A stretch of DNA of 37,356 bases from Anaerovirgula multivorans (GCF_900188145.1 NZ_FZOJ01000039.1:1-37356); one strand, 5' to 3'. Counted from the stretch's first letter, positions 1 to 8,470 are shown. Program-made: numbers and translations. The notes: generated from the letters alone by a model not told the origin.

Positions 1-93
1 TATGAGTACAGACCACGAGTTTTGTATATACTCAAACAAAGAATTACATCTGTTCGAGTACTATAAGTACTATATTTTACTATCACGAGTTAT

Positions 94-1482
94 CTAGTTA
101 TCAATAAATTTTGTTGGTTCTGTTCTATAGACTGTTAATGCTGGTATTAATCCTGACAATAGACCTAATAGTAATACTGTAGCAAGGGTTGTCATTTCAC
201 CAGGCCATAGCTGTAGTGCATTGACGTACAGACCAGCAGTCTCTTGTAGTTGCTTGCCAATCCAGTGGGCCACTACATGCCCCCCTATAAAACCTATCAT
301 GCTACCTATAGTAGTTACAACTAAAGCTTCCAATACTACAATAGATAATATCTTTGTTTTAGAAGCCCCTAGCATCCTCATAACTGCAACATCCTTTCGA
401 CGTTCAGCCATAGAACTCATCAGGGAGATTAGAATAGATAATGCAGCTATGATAATGGATATATAGGCTAAGAAGTTTGCTACAGCAGCACCATTTCCTA
501 AAATTTTCAATAGCTGTCTTAAAACAACCACGATAAAAGCAGCCTGAGCAGGATGGTTTAAATCCCCTTCAATTTCTCGTTTTAAGGAAGATAATGCAAC
601 AATGTCCTGCCCCTTCACTAAAATGGCAGTAAGCTCAGGGTCTACATCATGATGGTGGTCATAGTCATCTTCGTCATGATGATGATCCGCTTCCTCATGG
701 TCATGATCATGGTCTTCTTCATGGTCATGATGGTGACCATCCTCATCATAATGATATTCATCTTCATACTCCTCTGCATCCAATTGTTTATCCTCTTCAT
801 CGTCCTTATCTTCATCTCGATAGGTATAGTAAGGTCTATGGATATTATGTATATCATGGGCTTCCCACACACTTTCTATCATAGTGAAGATAATATAATC
901 ATCAGCACTATGCTGTGGCTTCAAAACACCTACTACAGTATAGCTTAAATCGTGATCATGATCATCCTCGTTAGATCCCTCTACTCCATGGGCGCCTTTG
1001 AAGGTATCTCCAACTCTGAGGGCTCCTTCTTCTGCTAATTTGCTGCCTATAACAACCTCTCCAATATTGTTATAAAAATCTCCTTCACTTAAAACTTCCG
1101 TTATGTCTTCATCTATATCAACAAAATAGGTATTATCCGTTCCTACAATCCTATAATTCCCATAACTGTCTCCAAGGGCTAAAGGAATCGCCTTCACAAC
1201 CCTTTCATCTGCTGCAATACCTTCATAAATCCCATAATCAATGTTCCCAATTGGTACATCATAATGAAATATCGTACTTAAAATTAATTGACTAGAGCTG
1301 CCCTTTGCTCCAACAATCATGTCATACCCTCCACCTTGATATATGGCGCCCTGTTGAAGGGCTGCCGAAATGATTAAAATTGCTATTAGTAAAATCACAC
1401 CTATAGAAACAGATAATGTAGTCAATAGGGAGGAAAGCTTTCTATTGGACAAATTACTGATAATCACCCTTAAGATTCCCAT
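94..1482 (-). CDS. FtsX/MacB-type ABC transporter permease with His/Asp-rich loop
   Basis: 462-residue membrane protein of the MacB/FtsX permease family. One membrane segment lies near residues 17-40. A large extracytoplasmic domain follows, then three hydrophobic segments in the C-terminal third (about 330-455), with the family's usual MLGAS-like coupling motif near the second. Residues about 215-280 form a low-complexity insertion dominated by His, Asp and Glu (runs such as HHHDHEEDHDHDHEE). That suggests binding of a divalent metal such as zinc; this is inference. The start is the ATG at 1482 behind a GGAGGGG site. It overlaps the end of the upstream ATPase gene by 13 bases, so the two are translationally coupled. 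The substrate is unknown. FtsX-type exporters usually move lipids, peptides or cell-envelope factors, or act as mechanotransmitters. Confidence 0.85.
   Translation of the reverse strand: MGILRVIISNLSNRKLSSLLTTLSVSIGVILLIAILIISAALQQGAIYQGGGYDMIVGAKGSSSQLILSTIFHYDVPIGNIDYGIYEGIAADERVVKAIPLALGDSYGNYRIVGTDNTYFVDIDEDITEVLSEGDFYNNIGEVVIGSKLAEEGALRVGDTFKGAHGVEGSNEDDHDHDLSYTVVGVLKPQHSADDYIIFTMIESVWEAHDIHNIHRPYYTYRDEDKDDEEDKQLDAEEYEDEYHYDEDGHHHDHEEDHDHDHEEADHHHDEDDYDHHHDVDPELTAILVKGQDIVALSSLKREIEGDLNHPAQAAFIVVVLRQLLKILGNGAAVANFLAYISIIIAALSILISLMSSMAERRKDVAVMRMLGASKTKILSIVVLEALVVTTIGSMIGFIGGHVVAHWIGKQLQETAGLYVNALQLWPGEMTTLATVLLLGLLSGLIPALTVYRTEPTKFIDN
645..835 (-). repeat. His/Asp/Glu codon-rich low-complexity segment
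   Basis: Inside the permease gene, about 190 bases consist largely of repeated CAT/CAC, GAT/GAC and GAA codons. On the plus strand this appears as repeated tcatgatgatg and tcatggtcatga motifs. It encodes the acidic, histidine-rich loop and creates long spurious open frames on both strands. Confidence 0.8.
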
Positions 1483-2171
1483 AATGTCCCCTCCCCTCCA
1501 TGAAGAATAGCTCGATTGATTTCTCGAATATCAACAATCTGGGTAAACTCATTTTTAAATTCTTCACTATGGGTTACCATCACCAAAGTGATTTTTTCCT
1601 TATTGCATAAATCCTTCAGTAGCCTAAACACCTTCATTCCTGTATGATAGTCAATATTTCCTGTTGGTTCATCCGCAAGAATCAGCTTAGCTTCATTTGC
1701 CAAGGCTCTTGCTATAGCAACCCTTTGTTGTTCACCCCTAGACAAGTTAGCGGGTCTATGATTTAATCGATGAGAAAGGTGAACCTTTCCTAAAAGTTCT
1801 TTTGCCCGTTCCTGCTGTTGTGGTTTACTAATTAACCCTCTAAACATCATGGGCAGCATAACATTTTCCATGGCTGTTAAGCTATTTACCAAGTTAAAGT
1901 TTTGAAAAATGTAGCCAATGAGTTTAGAACGAAATCTGTCTTTTTCGCTTTCCTTAAAGAGATCAACCCTTATTCCATCCACTAACACTTCTCCCTTTGT
2001 TGGATGTACTAAGCCCGAAATAATGTTTAATAGGGTTGTTTTCCCTGATCCACTGGGACCTACTAAAGCCAGTTGACTGCCCTCTTTGATTTCATAAAAG
2101 GGAATATCCAATACTTTTAAGGAGCCTTCATTAGAATGATATGTTTTTTCAAGATTTTTTAAGACAATCAC
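1470..2171 (-). CDS. ABC transporter ATP-binding protein (LolD/MacB type)
   Basis: ATPase partner of the adjacent permease. It has a complete nucleotide-binding domain, numbered here from the farthest upstream GTG at 2177: Walker A GPSGSGKT at 40-47, Q-loop Gln near 92, signature LSRGEQ at 145-150, and Walker B LILADEP at 165-171. The length (about 233-235 aa) is normal for a LolD-like ATPase. Two GTG starts are possible. The one at 2177 lies only 3 bases from the GGAGG at 2181-2185, while the one at 2171 has 9-base spacing and is preferred. It is the first gene of a two-gene operon. A Fur-like palindrome lies about 110 bases upstream (2283-2297). Confidence 0.9.
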   Translation of the reverse strand: MIVLKNLEKTYHSNEGSLKVLDIPFYEIKEGSQLALVGPSGSGKTTLLNIISGLVHPTKGEVLVDGIRVDLFKESEKDRFRSKLIGYIFQNFNLVNSLTAMENVMLPMMFRGLISKPQQQERAKELLGKVHLSHRLNHRPANLSRGEQQRVAIARALANEAKLILADEPTGNIDYHTGMKVFRLLKDLCNKEKITLVMVTHSEEFKNEFTQIVDIREINRAILHGGEGTLWES

Positions 2172-2282
2172 TATCACTTTCCTCCTCTGTCACAACATTA
2201 ATAATGATTCCTTTGCATAAACATAAAAAAATAGACTAAATAATTATTCTTTATGTTTATTCGACAGTATGAAAAAAATTCC

Positions 2283-2297
2283 TGCAAATGATTTGCA
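2283..2297. promoter_or_regulatory. Fur-family-like 7-1-7 palindrome
   Basis: TGCAAATGATTTGCA is a perfect 15-base inverted repeat (7-1-7), the geometry of Fur/Zur/PerR-type boxes. A second, overlapping and less perfect copy (ATTTGCAAAATCAC) extends to the right. It lies between the terminator at 2326-2362 and the ABC ATPase gene, in the place expected for the operator of the exporter operon. Which regulator binds is unknown. Confidence 0.5.
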
Positions 2298-2325
2298 AAA
2301 TCACTTGCTTATAATTACAATTTAC

Positions 2326-2362
2326 AAAAAAAAGACGATAAGGCCTTTATGACTTTATCGTC
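2326..2362 (-). terminator. Rho-independent terminator of the 2404-2712 gene
   Basis: On the minus strand, GACGATAA pairs with TTATCGTC around a 13-base loop and is followed by eight T. It lies about 40 bases past the stop of the small gene and separates it from the ABC exporter operon. Confidence 0.85.
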
Positions 2363-2403
2363 CATCCAATAAATTTACAATATATACTATAACATTTAAT
2401 ATT

Positions 2404-2712
2404 TTAATATTCCCTCTTACTTTCATAGTGTCTTAAATAATTGGGTAAAATTTTCTCCTCTGTATGGTCATTCCCCTCATACCTTAGCAAGGTTTTAATA
2501 TTAATGGTATGATTGTTTTTGTCATGCTTTATTTCTACCTTCTCTGGTCTACCATCATCTTGATACAAATGAAGATACTGATGCACAATATCACTAGCTG
2601 ATTCTGTATTGACATCCTCATATATCTGAAGATATTCTTTCTCTGGTATCTCTAAATAAAGATCATATCCAGTTTCATGCTTAACTCTTCTATCAAAAAC
2701 ACTTTCTAACAC
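2404..2712 (-). CDS. Small soluble protein of unknown function
   Basis: 102 residues, acidic and His/Tyr-rich, with no membrane segment or signal peptide. I do not recognise a family. Translation appears to start at a GTG (2710-2712) behind GGTGG with 9-base spacing. It has its own terminator, so it is probably monocistronic or the last gene of a transcript. Coding status is supported by the ribosome-binding site, a frame open throughout, and the terminator just after the stop. It may be a conserved clostridial hypothetical protein. Confidence 0.65.
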   Translation of the reverse strand: MLESVFDRRVKHETGYDLYLEIPEKEYLQIYEDVNTESASDIVHQYLHLYQDDGRPEKVEIKHDKNNHTINIKTLLRYEGNDHTEEKILPNYLRHYESKREY

Positions 2713-2844
2713 GGGAAAATTCCACCTTTCTATATATTAAACTTGTGGATATTAAATAGAATCCTGTAAAAGCACAAGATCAACTAATATTATTTTCCCC
2801 TCTTTTTGTGAAGATATGAAAAGTAGATGCCAATACTGCTATCA

Positions 2845-3582
2845 CTATATAAAATGACATTTTCCTTCTTCTGCTAACTCTAAAATATATGGGAATGCTT
2901 CCTTCGCTTCACTTATTAAATCCGTAGTATTTATCTCAGGTAAAAAATGGGTTAAAACAATTCTGCGAAGGTCTGCTTTCAAAGCAATCTCTGCCGCTTG
3001 TTTTCCCGATAAATGCGGTATGGTTTCTGTCATATCCTTATGCAGAATATTGGCTTCGCACAAGAACAAATTGCTTTCTTTTATAAAATCTATGAGGCCA
3101 TCAAAATATCTTGTATCACCAGAATAAACAAATTTCTTTTTATCTTTTTCAAATGCCATCGCATAGCATTCAACAGGATGATTTGTTTTTTTAAAGGTAA
3201 CCTTGATGTCATTTATCATTACTTCCGCTTTTTCCTTTATAATGTTCCGACTATAAGCCCCATTGTACTGTATTCTTTCATAGTCTTCTTGTGGACTTGC
3301 CGGTAAGTAGATAGGGATAGGACTTTTCAATTTTCCTAGCATCTGTCTAATATTAATGGCATATCTTAAGACCAATAAATCACTCATATGATCAGGATGC
3401 AAATGACTTATAAATATTGCGTCAAGCTTATTTAAATCATTACAATAGGTGAATAGTTTTGATAATACTCCATTACCACAGTCAATAAGAATTTTAGTTC
3501 TCTCATCTTCAAGCAGGTAGCCAGAGCATGCTCCTCCTGCTTTAGGATAAGGTCCATAACAACCTAATACAGTTAACTTCAA
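2845..3582 (-). CDS. Metallo-beta-lactamase-fold hydrolase, YhfI/RNase Z-like
   Basis: 245 residues, the same size as B. subtilis YhfI and similar in its N-terminus (LTVLGCYGPYPKAGGACSGY). The metal-binding motif HLHPDH is at residues 60-65. Further metal ligands are expected in the SGDTRY segment and at the late THFLP histidine. The fold belongs to the RNase Z/phosphodiesterase branch of the superfamily. Its true substrate is unknown, so I would not call it RNase Z. The start is a TTG (3580-3582) with GGAGG seven bases upstream. The gene follows the TPR gene on the same strand with a gap of about 60 bases, so co-transcription is possible. Confidence 0.85.
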   Translation of the reverse strand: MKLTVLGCYGPYPKAGGACSGYLLEDERTKILIDCGNGVLSKLFTYCNDLNKLDAIFISHLHPDHMSDLLVLRYAINIRQMLGKLKSPIPIYLPASPQEDYERIQYNGAYSRNIIKEKAEVMINDIKVTFKKTNHPVECYAMAFEKDKKKFVYSGDTRYFDGLIDFIKESNLFLCEANILHKDMTETIPHLSGKQAAEIALKADLRRIVLTHFLPEINTTDLISEAKEAFPYILELAEEGKCHFI

Positions 3583-3641
3583 GTATATTCCTCCTCTAAT
3601 TTAAAATATTATATGGTTATTATTAACCTAAGTTTTAAAAA

Positions 3642-4916
3642 TTAGTATGCTTGAAGCTTGTTATTGGTCTTTTTTATCATATTGATAGCATCATGAATTG
3701 GTTTATAGTATGGAATAATACTTCGAGCTTTATAAAGATGCCATATTGCTTTCTCCATATTTCCTAATCGGGAATGAATTAATCCCAATTGATATTGTCC
3801 ATATCCATTTTCCGGCATATTTTCCACTAGTAATTTTGTATATTTGTAGGCTGTTTTTGTTTCCTTTAATCTAAAAAAGTATATTTGACTTAAACTCATT
3901 AATAAATAAGTATCTTTCGGATTATAATTTAAAGCTTTTCTATAGTAGTTTACAGCCTCTGCATAGTTTTCTTCATCATAATAACAATCCCCTATACCAG
4001 TATATATATCTAGCTTAAAATCCTCAACTAAAGGATCTTTTCCTAATTTTAACGCTCTATTATAGCAGTCTATTGCATCTTTATTATCTTCTATCTCATA
4101 AAGTACATCACCCATTAGCTTCCAGAAATACGAGTTGTTCGGATCTTTATCTAGAACCTTTCTAAGAAAATCAGTAGCATATTCATAACTACCTATATTA
4201 ATTAAGGAGATAATTAAATTACTAATTAAATATTGATTTTCAGGGCTTTTTTTCAAGGCTTCTCTACAAATACTAAAGGCTTCCTCTTCCATTCCATTTA
4301 TGATATAAAAGCTGCTTATATTCAAGTAAGGCTCTACAGAATCGGGTTGAAGAATGGCTTGCATTTTTAAACATTTTATTGCTTTTCCTACATTTCCTAT
4401 ATTCTCATAAAGATAGGCCAAATCTTCTAAAATATAAAATCGTCTGTACTTTTTTAGAAAAAACGGATTATATTTTAGAAATATCATGAAACCCTTATAG
4501 GCAACATCTATTCTATCGTGTTTTATATGACTTTTTACCTCTTGAAAAAATAATTTCCAAGCTTCATCATCATTGTCTCTATTTAAAAGGTTATATTTAT
4601 CTAACCACTGTTTTTCTAAATCCTTTAAAGCCATGTTTTCCTTCGGATAAAATACATGACTATTTACATATTTTAAATCAACACTATCCACCAAATGGGT
4701 ATACAAAACTTTACCCCTTTCATCTGTTGAAAAGTGAATCTCTATCCAAAAACCAGGAATACTTTTAAACCTATTTTTTAGCTTTATATTTTTAATTCCT
4801 GCTATTTCATCAGACAGGATCTCATCCTTTTCGGTTGCTACAGAATTTGCTTGTAATTGTTCTTTTATAAATTGTCTTCTTTCACTTTTGTTAGAAAAGA
4901 AAATATTTAATACCAT
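3642..4916 (-). CDS. Tetratricopeptide-repeat protein
   Basis: 424 residues without a signal peptide or membrane segment. From about residue 150 to the end there are successive TPR units with the usual Gly/Ala/Tyr/Pro pattern, for example DAIDCYNRALKLGKDP, EAVNYYRKALNYNPKD and KAIWHLYKARSIIP. The N-terminal 130 residues are not repeat-like and I do not recognise them. It probably acts as a cytoplasmic protein-binding scaffold; the partner cannot be read from the sequence. The ATG is preceded by GGAGG. It is divergent from the MBL lipoprotein gene, with about 145 bases between them. Confidence 0.85.
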   Translation of the reverse strand: MVLNIFFSNKSERRQFIKEQLQANSVATEKDEILSDEIAGIKNIKLKNRFKSIPGFWIEIHFSTDERGKVLYTHLVDSVDLKYVNSHVFYPKENMALKDLEKQWLDKYNLLNRDNDDEAWKLFFQEVKSHIKHDRIDVAYKGFMIFLKYNPFFLKKYRRFYILEDLAYLYENIGNVGKAIKCLKMQAILQPDSVEPYLNISSFYIINGMEEEAFSICREALKKSPENQYLISNLIISLINIGSYEYATDFLRKVLDKDPNNSYFWKLMGDVLYEIEDNKDAIDCYNRALKLGKDPLVEDFKLDIYTGIGDCYYDEENYAEAVNYYRKALNYNPKDTYLLMSLSQIYFFRLKETKTAYKYTKLLVENMPENGYGQYQLGLIHSRLGNMEKAIWHLYKARSIIPYYKPIHDAINMIKKTNNKLQAY

Positions 4917-4977
4917 GTTGAGTCCTCCTTCGGGAGCAAGTTGCTACTTCTTATATATAATACTATAACATAAAACA

Positions 4978-4989
4978 ATTGTTAACAAT
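4978..4989. promoter_or_regulatory. 12-base palindrome between divergent genes
   Basis: ATTGTTAACAAT is a perfect palindrome located between the TPR gene (minus) and the MBL lipoprotein gene (plus). It is a possible operator, but it is short and AT-rich, so chance is not excluded. Confidence 0.3.
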
Positions 4990-5031
4990 GAAAAATCCTA
5001 TATATTTATTTTTCTTTGTTAATAAATATAA

Positions 5032-5037
5032 TATAAT
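5032..5037 (+). promoter_or_regulatory. Candidate -10 element of the MBL lipoprotein gene
   Basis: TATAAT lies 24 bases before the start codon at 5062, close to the GGGGG ribosome-binding site. No convincing -35 box is seen (a TTTCTT-like run at the right distance). The short leader makes this tentative. Confidence 0.35.
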
Positions 5038-5061
5038 GAGTTAGAAAAGGGGGATTGCATC

Positions 5062-5925
5062 ATGTTATGTAGAAAAAGATTTGCACTTCTACTTTCATTG
5101 ATTATTACTATCAACCTGCTAACGAGTTGTATGTTCTTAGCAGAGGACACAGATTTGTCTATTCATGTAATAAATGTAGGCCAAGGAGATAGTATTTTGG
5201 TTAAAACACCAAATGGCAGAACGATGTTGATCGATGGAGGTGAACCTACTGCAGGTAGATCAGTTGTCTCCTATTTAAGAAAAAACAAAGTAAAAAAAAT
5301 AGATATATTAATAGCTACCCATCCTCATACAGACCACATTGGTGGACTCATTGATGTAATTGATCAATTTCAGATAGATAGCTTCTATATGCCCTATAAA
5401 ATACATACTAGTCAAACCTATGAAAGATTATTAGATGCTGCTAACAATAAGGGATTAAAGGCTACCCCTGCAACCAATGATATTATTATTAACTTGGATG
5501 AGGATATCGTCTTATACTTTCTGGGACCTTTAAAGGATTACGGAGATGATTTGAATAATTGGAGCGTTGTAGTAAAAATGGACTATAAAGTACAATCTTT
5601 TCTATTTACAGGTGATCTTGAATCGTTGGGAGAAATGGACTTACTAACCGCCTATAATGCTGACTTCTTACATGCACAATTTTTAAAAGTGGCTCATCAC
5701 GGCAGTAATACCTCTACCAGTCAACGATTCTTAGAGGCTGTACAGCCTAGGATAGCAGTGATATCCAGCGGTAAGGATAACTCCTATGGACATCCTCATC
5801 GAGAAGTAATAGATCGATTAAGAGATTTTAATATGGCCATATATCGCACAGACCAGCAGGGTACTATTGTTATAAAAAGTGATGGTAATAGGATTTGGTC
5901 TAATGAAAAACCCTATTACCATTAA
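5062..5925 (+). CDS. ComEC-like metallo-beta-lactamase-fold lipoprotein
   Basis: 287 residues. It starts with a lipoprotein signal: basic MLCRKR, a hydrophobic stretch, and lipobox LLTSC with Cys23. It should therefore be lipid-anchored on the outer face of the membrane. The mature part opens with INVGQGDSILVKTPNG, typical of the hydrolase domain of ComEC/Rec2. The metal motif HPHTDH is at 87-92, with later TGDLE and AHHGSN motifs. Known stand-alone relatives are proposed nucleases or phosphodiesterases. A role in extracellular DNA processing is possible but unproven. The stop codon is 8 bases from the stop of the convergent methyltransferase gene. Confidence 0.88.
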   Translation: MLCRKRFALLLSLIITINLLTSCMFLAEDTDLSIHVINVGQGDSILVKTPNGRTMLIDGGEPTAGRSVVSYLRKNKVKKIDILIATHPHTDHIGGLIDVIDQFQIDSFYMPYKIHTSQTYERLLDAANNKGLKATPATNDIIINLDEDIVLYFLGPLKDYGDDLNNWSVVVKMDYKVQSFLFTGDLESLGEMDLLTAYNADFLHAQFLKVAHHGSNTSTSQRFLEAVQPRIAVISSGKDNSYGHPHREVIDRLRDFNMAIYRTDQQGTIVIKSDGNRIWSNEKPYYH

Positions 5926-5933
5926 GAAATAAT

Positions 5934-8171
5934 CTATTTTCTTTTACTGTCAATCAGCTTCATAATCTTTTCTTGTTCTACAGACTTTATACCATATAAT
6001 TGAAAAACAAGCTGGTCTATTTCCATTTGGCTTTCTATTACTATGCTTTTATCATGATTATGTTCGATAATATATCTCACTAGTTTTTCAATCGCTTCAC
6101 ATTTTTTAACAGCAGAAGGATAACAGATGGGCATCCCCTTCAGGGGAGTAGCATACAATTCTAAGTACTCTCCTTTCCTTTTGCCCCTATAAAATAGCCA
6201 GTAATACATTAAAGATGAGTTTAACAGCCCTAATAAATAGTACAAGGAAACTTCCTTGTTTTTAGCGGTAATATAATAGACATCAGCACTAGCATACCAA
6301 GCCTCTTTTACATAAGAAAATGTGTTTTCAAGAGCTCTCTGAGGTACTACAATCTTTTCTCCTTCAAAAATTTCAGAATTTCTAGGCCACTGCAGGGCAT
6401 ACCATTTTCTCGTACCCTTCTGTACTTCTCTCCTCTGTTCTAAAATATTTTTGTACTTTGATAAATGCCTGTACAAACTGGGAATCTGATAGATATCCGG
6501 TAAGTTATGATCATCAATATATAGTAGATATAACCCCTGTTTTTTTAAGGTATGATATTTTTTAATATGACTATTTTTATAAAAATCTTTAACGTAGATG
6601 CTTTTCAAGTCATCCTCAAGATTAAGCTCCTGTAATTCTTCTTCTTTTAAGACGAAAACTCCAGCACCTATATCCTCTTCTATCCCTAATTTGGAAGCCC
6701 ACGAGGCAGTTAGTTTGTCAGCGCCGCTGACAATTCCTTGGTTTACATAGCATAAATCATCTAATAGATAATTTCCTCTTTTTTCAATTTTTTTCAACAC
6801 TTCTTCTTGACTACCAAAGCTTTGTATAGAAATCTGCCCTCTACAATCATATAGGTTGTCTTTAGAAATCTTTGCAATTTCTAATTGCGGCATCTGTTTC
6901 TTCTGTAACAGCACTTCATACAAGTCATCCATAACTATTCTTTCTATTGCGAAATTGACTAATGTAGTAGGTTTGCTTATTTGATTCTTTTCTAAAAGAA
7001 AAATCATATTATGCTGTCCTTTAGCATCAGCAAATAGATTTAAGCTATTGAAGTTAATGATTTCTCTGAAATTGAAGTTGCTTTCTATAAAGCGCCTTAG
7101 CTTCTTTGCTCCATCAGCTGTCACGAAATAATTGGTAGTAATATAGCATAAAATTCCCTCTTTTTTTAATATTTCATAGGCTTTATAAATAAAAAAATAG
7201 AAGTAATCCATTTTTCGTTCATAGTACTTTTCTCCAAATTCCCACTGTCTAATATTCTGAAATAACGACTTATTTCCTCGTTCTCCAATATAAGGGGGAT
7301 TTCCTAAGACGATATCAAAAGAACTTTCAGTTCCTATTGTTTTCTCAAAATCTATCACTAATACATCTTCATTAAAAATATGCAACGCTGCTTCTCCCAT
7401 CTGAAACCCACATAAATTTTGCGCTTCTATAAGGACTAGTAGTTTACAAAGGATAGTTGTATTCTCTTGAATATCGACACCATAAAGATTGTTTTGTATT
7501 ATTTGTTTGATTAGATCTTGGTCATTGAAGTTTCTTCCGATCAATTGATACAACTCTTTATTCAATGAATATAGGAAGTGAAGAGACTGCCGTAAAAATA
7601 CGCCCCCTCCACAAGCAATATCAATAATTTTTATTTCTCCTAATAATTGAATTGTCTGAAGAATAAAATTCATAGACAGAGTATGTTTCTTTTTTAAAAA
7701 GTAGTCCTTAAGATTTTCGTACTGATTGCCGATCTTGCTATCTATATAGGAAAGAATCCCCTGAGTCGTCATATATTCAACTATAGGCTTGGGCGTATAG
7801 TAGGAACCAGTTTTTAATCGAAGGCTTTCCTGTAGAATTCTTTCATAGGTTTCTTCCATTATTTTCACAGATATACTTATATTTCTATTAGTACAATATT
7901 TCTGAAAAATACTGTCTCTTAGTTGTAAATATTCCTTTTCTTGAATCATTTCATATTTATTACAAAGATAAGAAAAATGTTTATCGCTCTTTACCCTTTC
8001 CATAAATTGCTGCCGGTTATACTCATCTAAAGAAAATTTTCCTTGATTATAGGTATACATGTTTAAATAAATCCATAATAAAATATCTTGGCTGTTTATA
8101 TCATACTTTTCCTGTACTTTATTAATAATCAAATAACAACTATTCCTAAAAGAGTTTTCCATCCTTCTCAT
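5934..8171 (-). CDS. N6-adenine DNA methyltransferase with TaqI-like C-terminus (orphan)
   Basis: 745 residues. Motif X-like SYYTPKPIVEYM lies near 125, SAM-binding motif I IIDIACGGGVFL near 178-190, and catalytic motif IV GNPPYIGERG near 291-300. This is the gamma-class adenine methyltransferase order of Eco57I/TaqI-type enzymes. The C-terminal half resembles the TaqI-like target-recognition region (LLGLLNSSLMYYWLFYRGK). I see no nuclease motif in the N-terminal 110 residues and no restriction gene in the neighbourhood. It is therefore probably a solitary methyltransferase, in the way C. difficile CamA is solitary, though orthology is not claimed. The ATG at 8171 follows AAGGGTG. A double hairpin with a long T tract precedes the gene. 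Confidence 0.88.
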   Translation of the reverse strand: MRRMENSFRNSCYLIINKVQEKYDINSQDILLWIYLNMYTYNQGKFSLDEYNRQQFMERVKSDKHFSYLCNKYEMIQEKEYLQLRDSIFQKYCTNRNISISVKIMEETYERILQESLRLKTGSYYTPKPIVEYMTTQGILSYIDSKIGNQYENLKDYFLKKKHTLSMNFILQTIQLLGEIKIIDIACGGGVFLRQSLHFLYSLNKELYQLIGRNFNDQDLIKQIIQNNLYGVDIQENTTILCKLLVLIEAQNLCGFQMGEAALHIFNEDVLVIDFEKTIGTESSFDIVLGNPPYIGERGNKSLFQNIRQWEFGEKYYERKMDYFYFFIYKAYEILKKEGILCYITTNYFVTADGAKKLRRFIESNFNFREIINFNSLNLFADAKGQHNMIFLLEKNQISKPTTLVNFAIERIVMDDLYEVLLQKKQMPQLEIAKISKDNLYDCRGQISIQSFGSQEEVLKKIEKRGNYLLDDLCYVNQGIVSGADKLTASWASKLGIEEDIGAGVFVLKEEELQELNLEDDLKSIYVKDFYKNSHIKKYHTLKKQGLYLLYIDDHNLPDIYQIPSLYRHLSKYKNILEQRREVQKGTRKWYALQWPRNSEIFEGEKIVVPQRALENTFSYVKEAWYASADVYYITAKNKEVSLYYLLGLLNSSLMYYWLFYRGKRKGEYLELYATPLKGMPICYPSAVKKCEAIEKLVRYIIEHNHDKSIVIESQMEIDQLVFQLYGIKSVEQEKIMKLIDSKRK

Positions 8172-8218
8172 CTCACCCTTAAATTTAAATTATTTTATTA
8201 TTATAATTTTGATTAATA

Positions 8219-8275
8219 AAAAAGAAAAAAAGGTGGATATACCACCTTCTCCTATCATAGAATGCCTATGATAGG
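8219..8275 (-). terminator. Double hairpin with T tract in the methyltransferase leader
   Basis: Read on the minus strand: CCTATCATAG pairs with CTATGATAGG around a 5-base loop. Next comes AAGGTGG pairing with CCACCTT, then a tract of T broken by one C. This has the form of an intrinsic terminator but lies only about 50 bases upstream of the methyltransferase start. No clear minus-strand gene precedes it. It could be an attenuator or the end of a small RNA. Confidence 0.7.
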
Positions 8276-8436
8276 TCATAAAATGTTTGCGTTGTGTGTT
8301 GTAGATAGTATTCAACAAAAAAATATAAAATCCTTCTTTTTGATAATTTTAATTTCCTTTTGAAAATGGAATATGTTGGAGTATCTAAAATTGTTGCTAT
8401 CTTTGATAAAATATGAATAGAACAAACTTACTTCCC

Positions 8437-8470
8437 AGGAGATCCTTCATTTTGTTCAGTATGACAGGCA
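8437..8470. repeat. Possible degenerate copy of a dispersed palindromic repeat
   Basis: GAGATCCTTCATTTTGTTCA followed by gtatgaca resembles the GATCCTTC...TTCAGGATGACA dyad that I recall scattered between genes in many bacterial genomes. Here the right arm is changed (GTAT for GGAT). Only one copy is seen in the window. Confidence 0.3.

Noticed and set aside
1..93. AGTACTATAAGTACT palindrome and two CACGAGTT repeats at the left edge
   Set aside because: They are short and lie at the window edge without clear context; I cannot tell a terminator or operator from chance.
649..948. 99-codon plus-strand frame rich in Met, Ile and Val
   Set aside because: It is the reverse-strand reading of the His/Asp-rich repeats in the permease gene (ATG and ATC from CAT and GAT codons).
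8219..8338. Possible small minus-strand ORF reading through the double hairpin from a TTG near 8314
   Set aside because: The frame encodes the hairpin and T tract (ending in Phe, Leu and Ile runs) and has only a poorly spaced AAGGA. The structure explains the sequence better.
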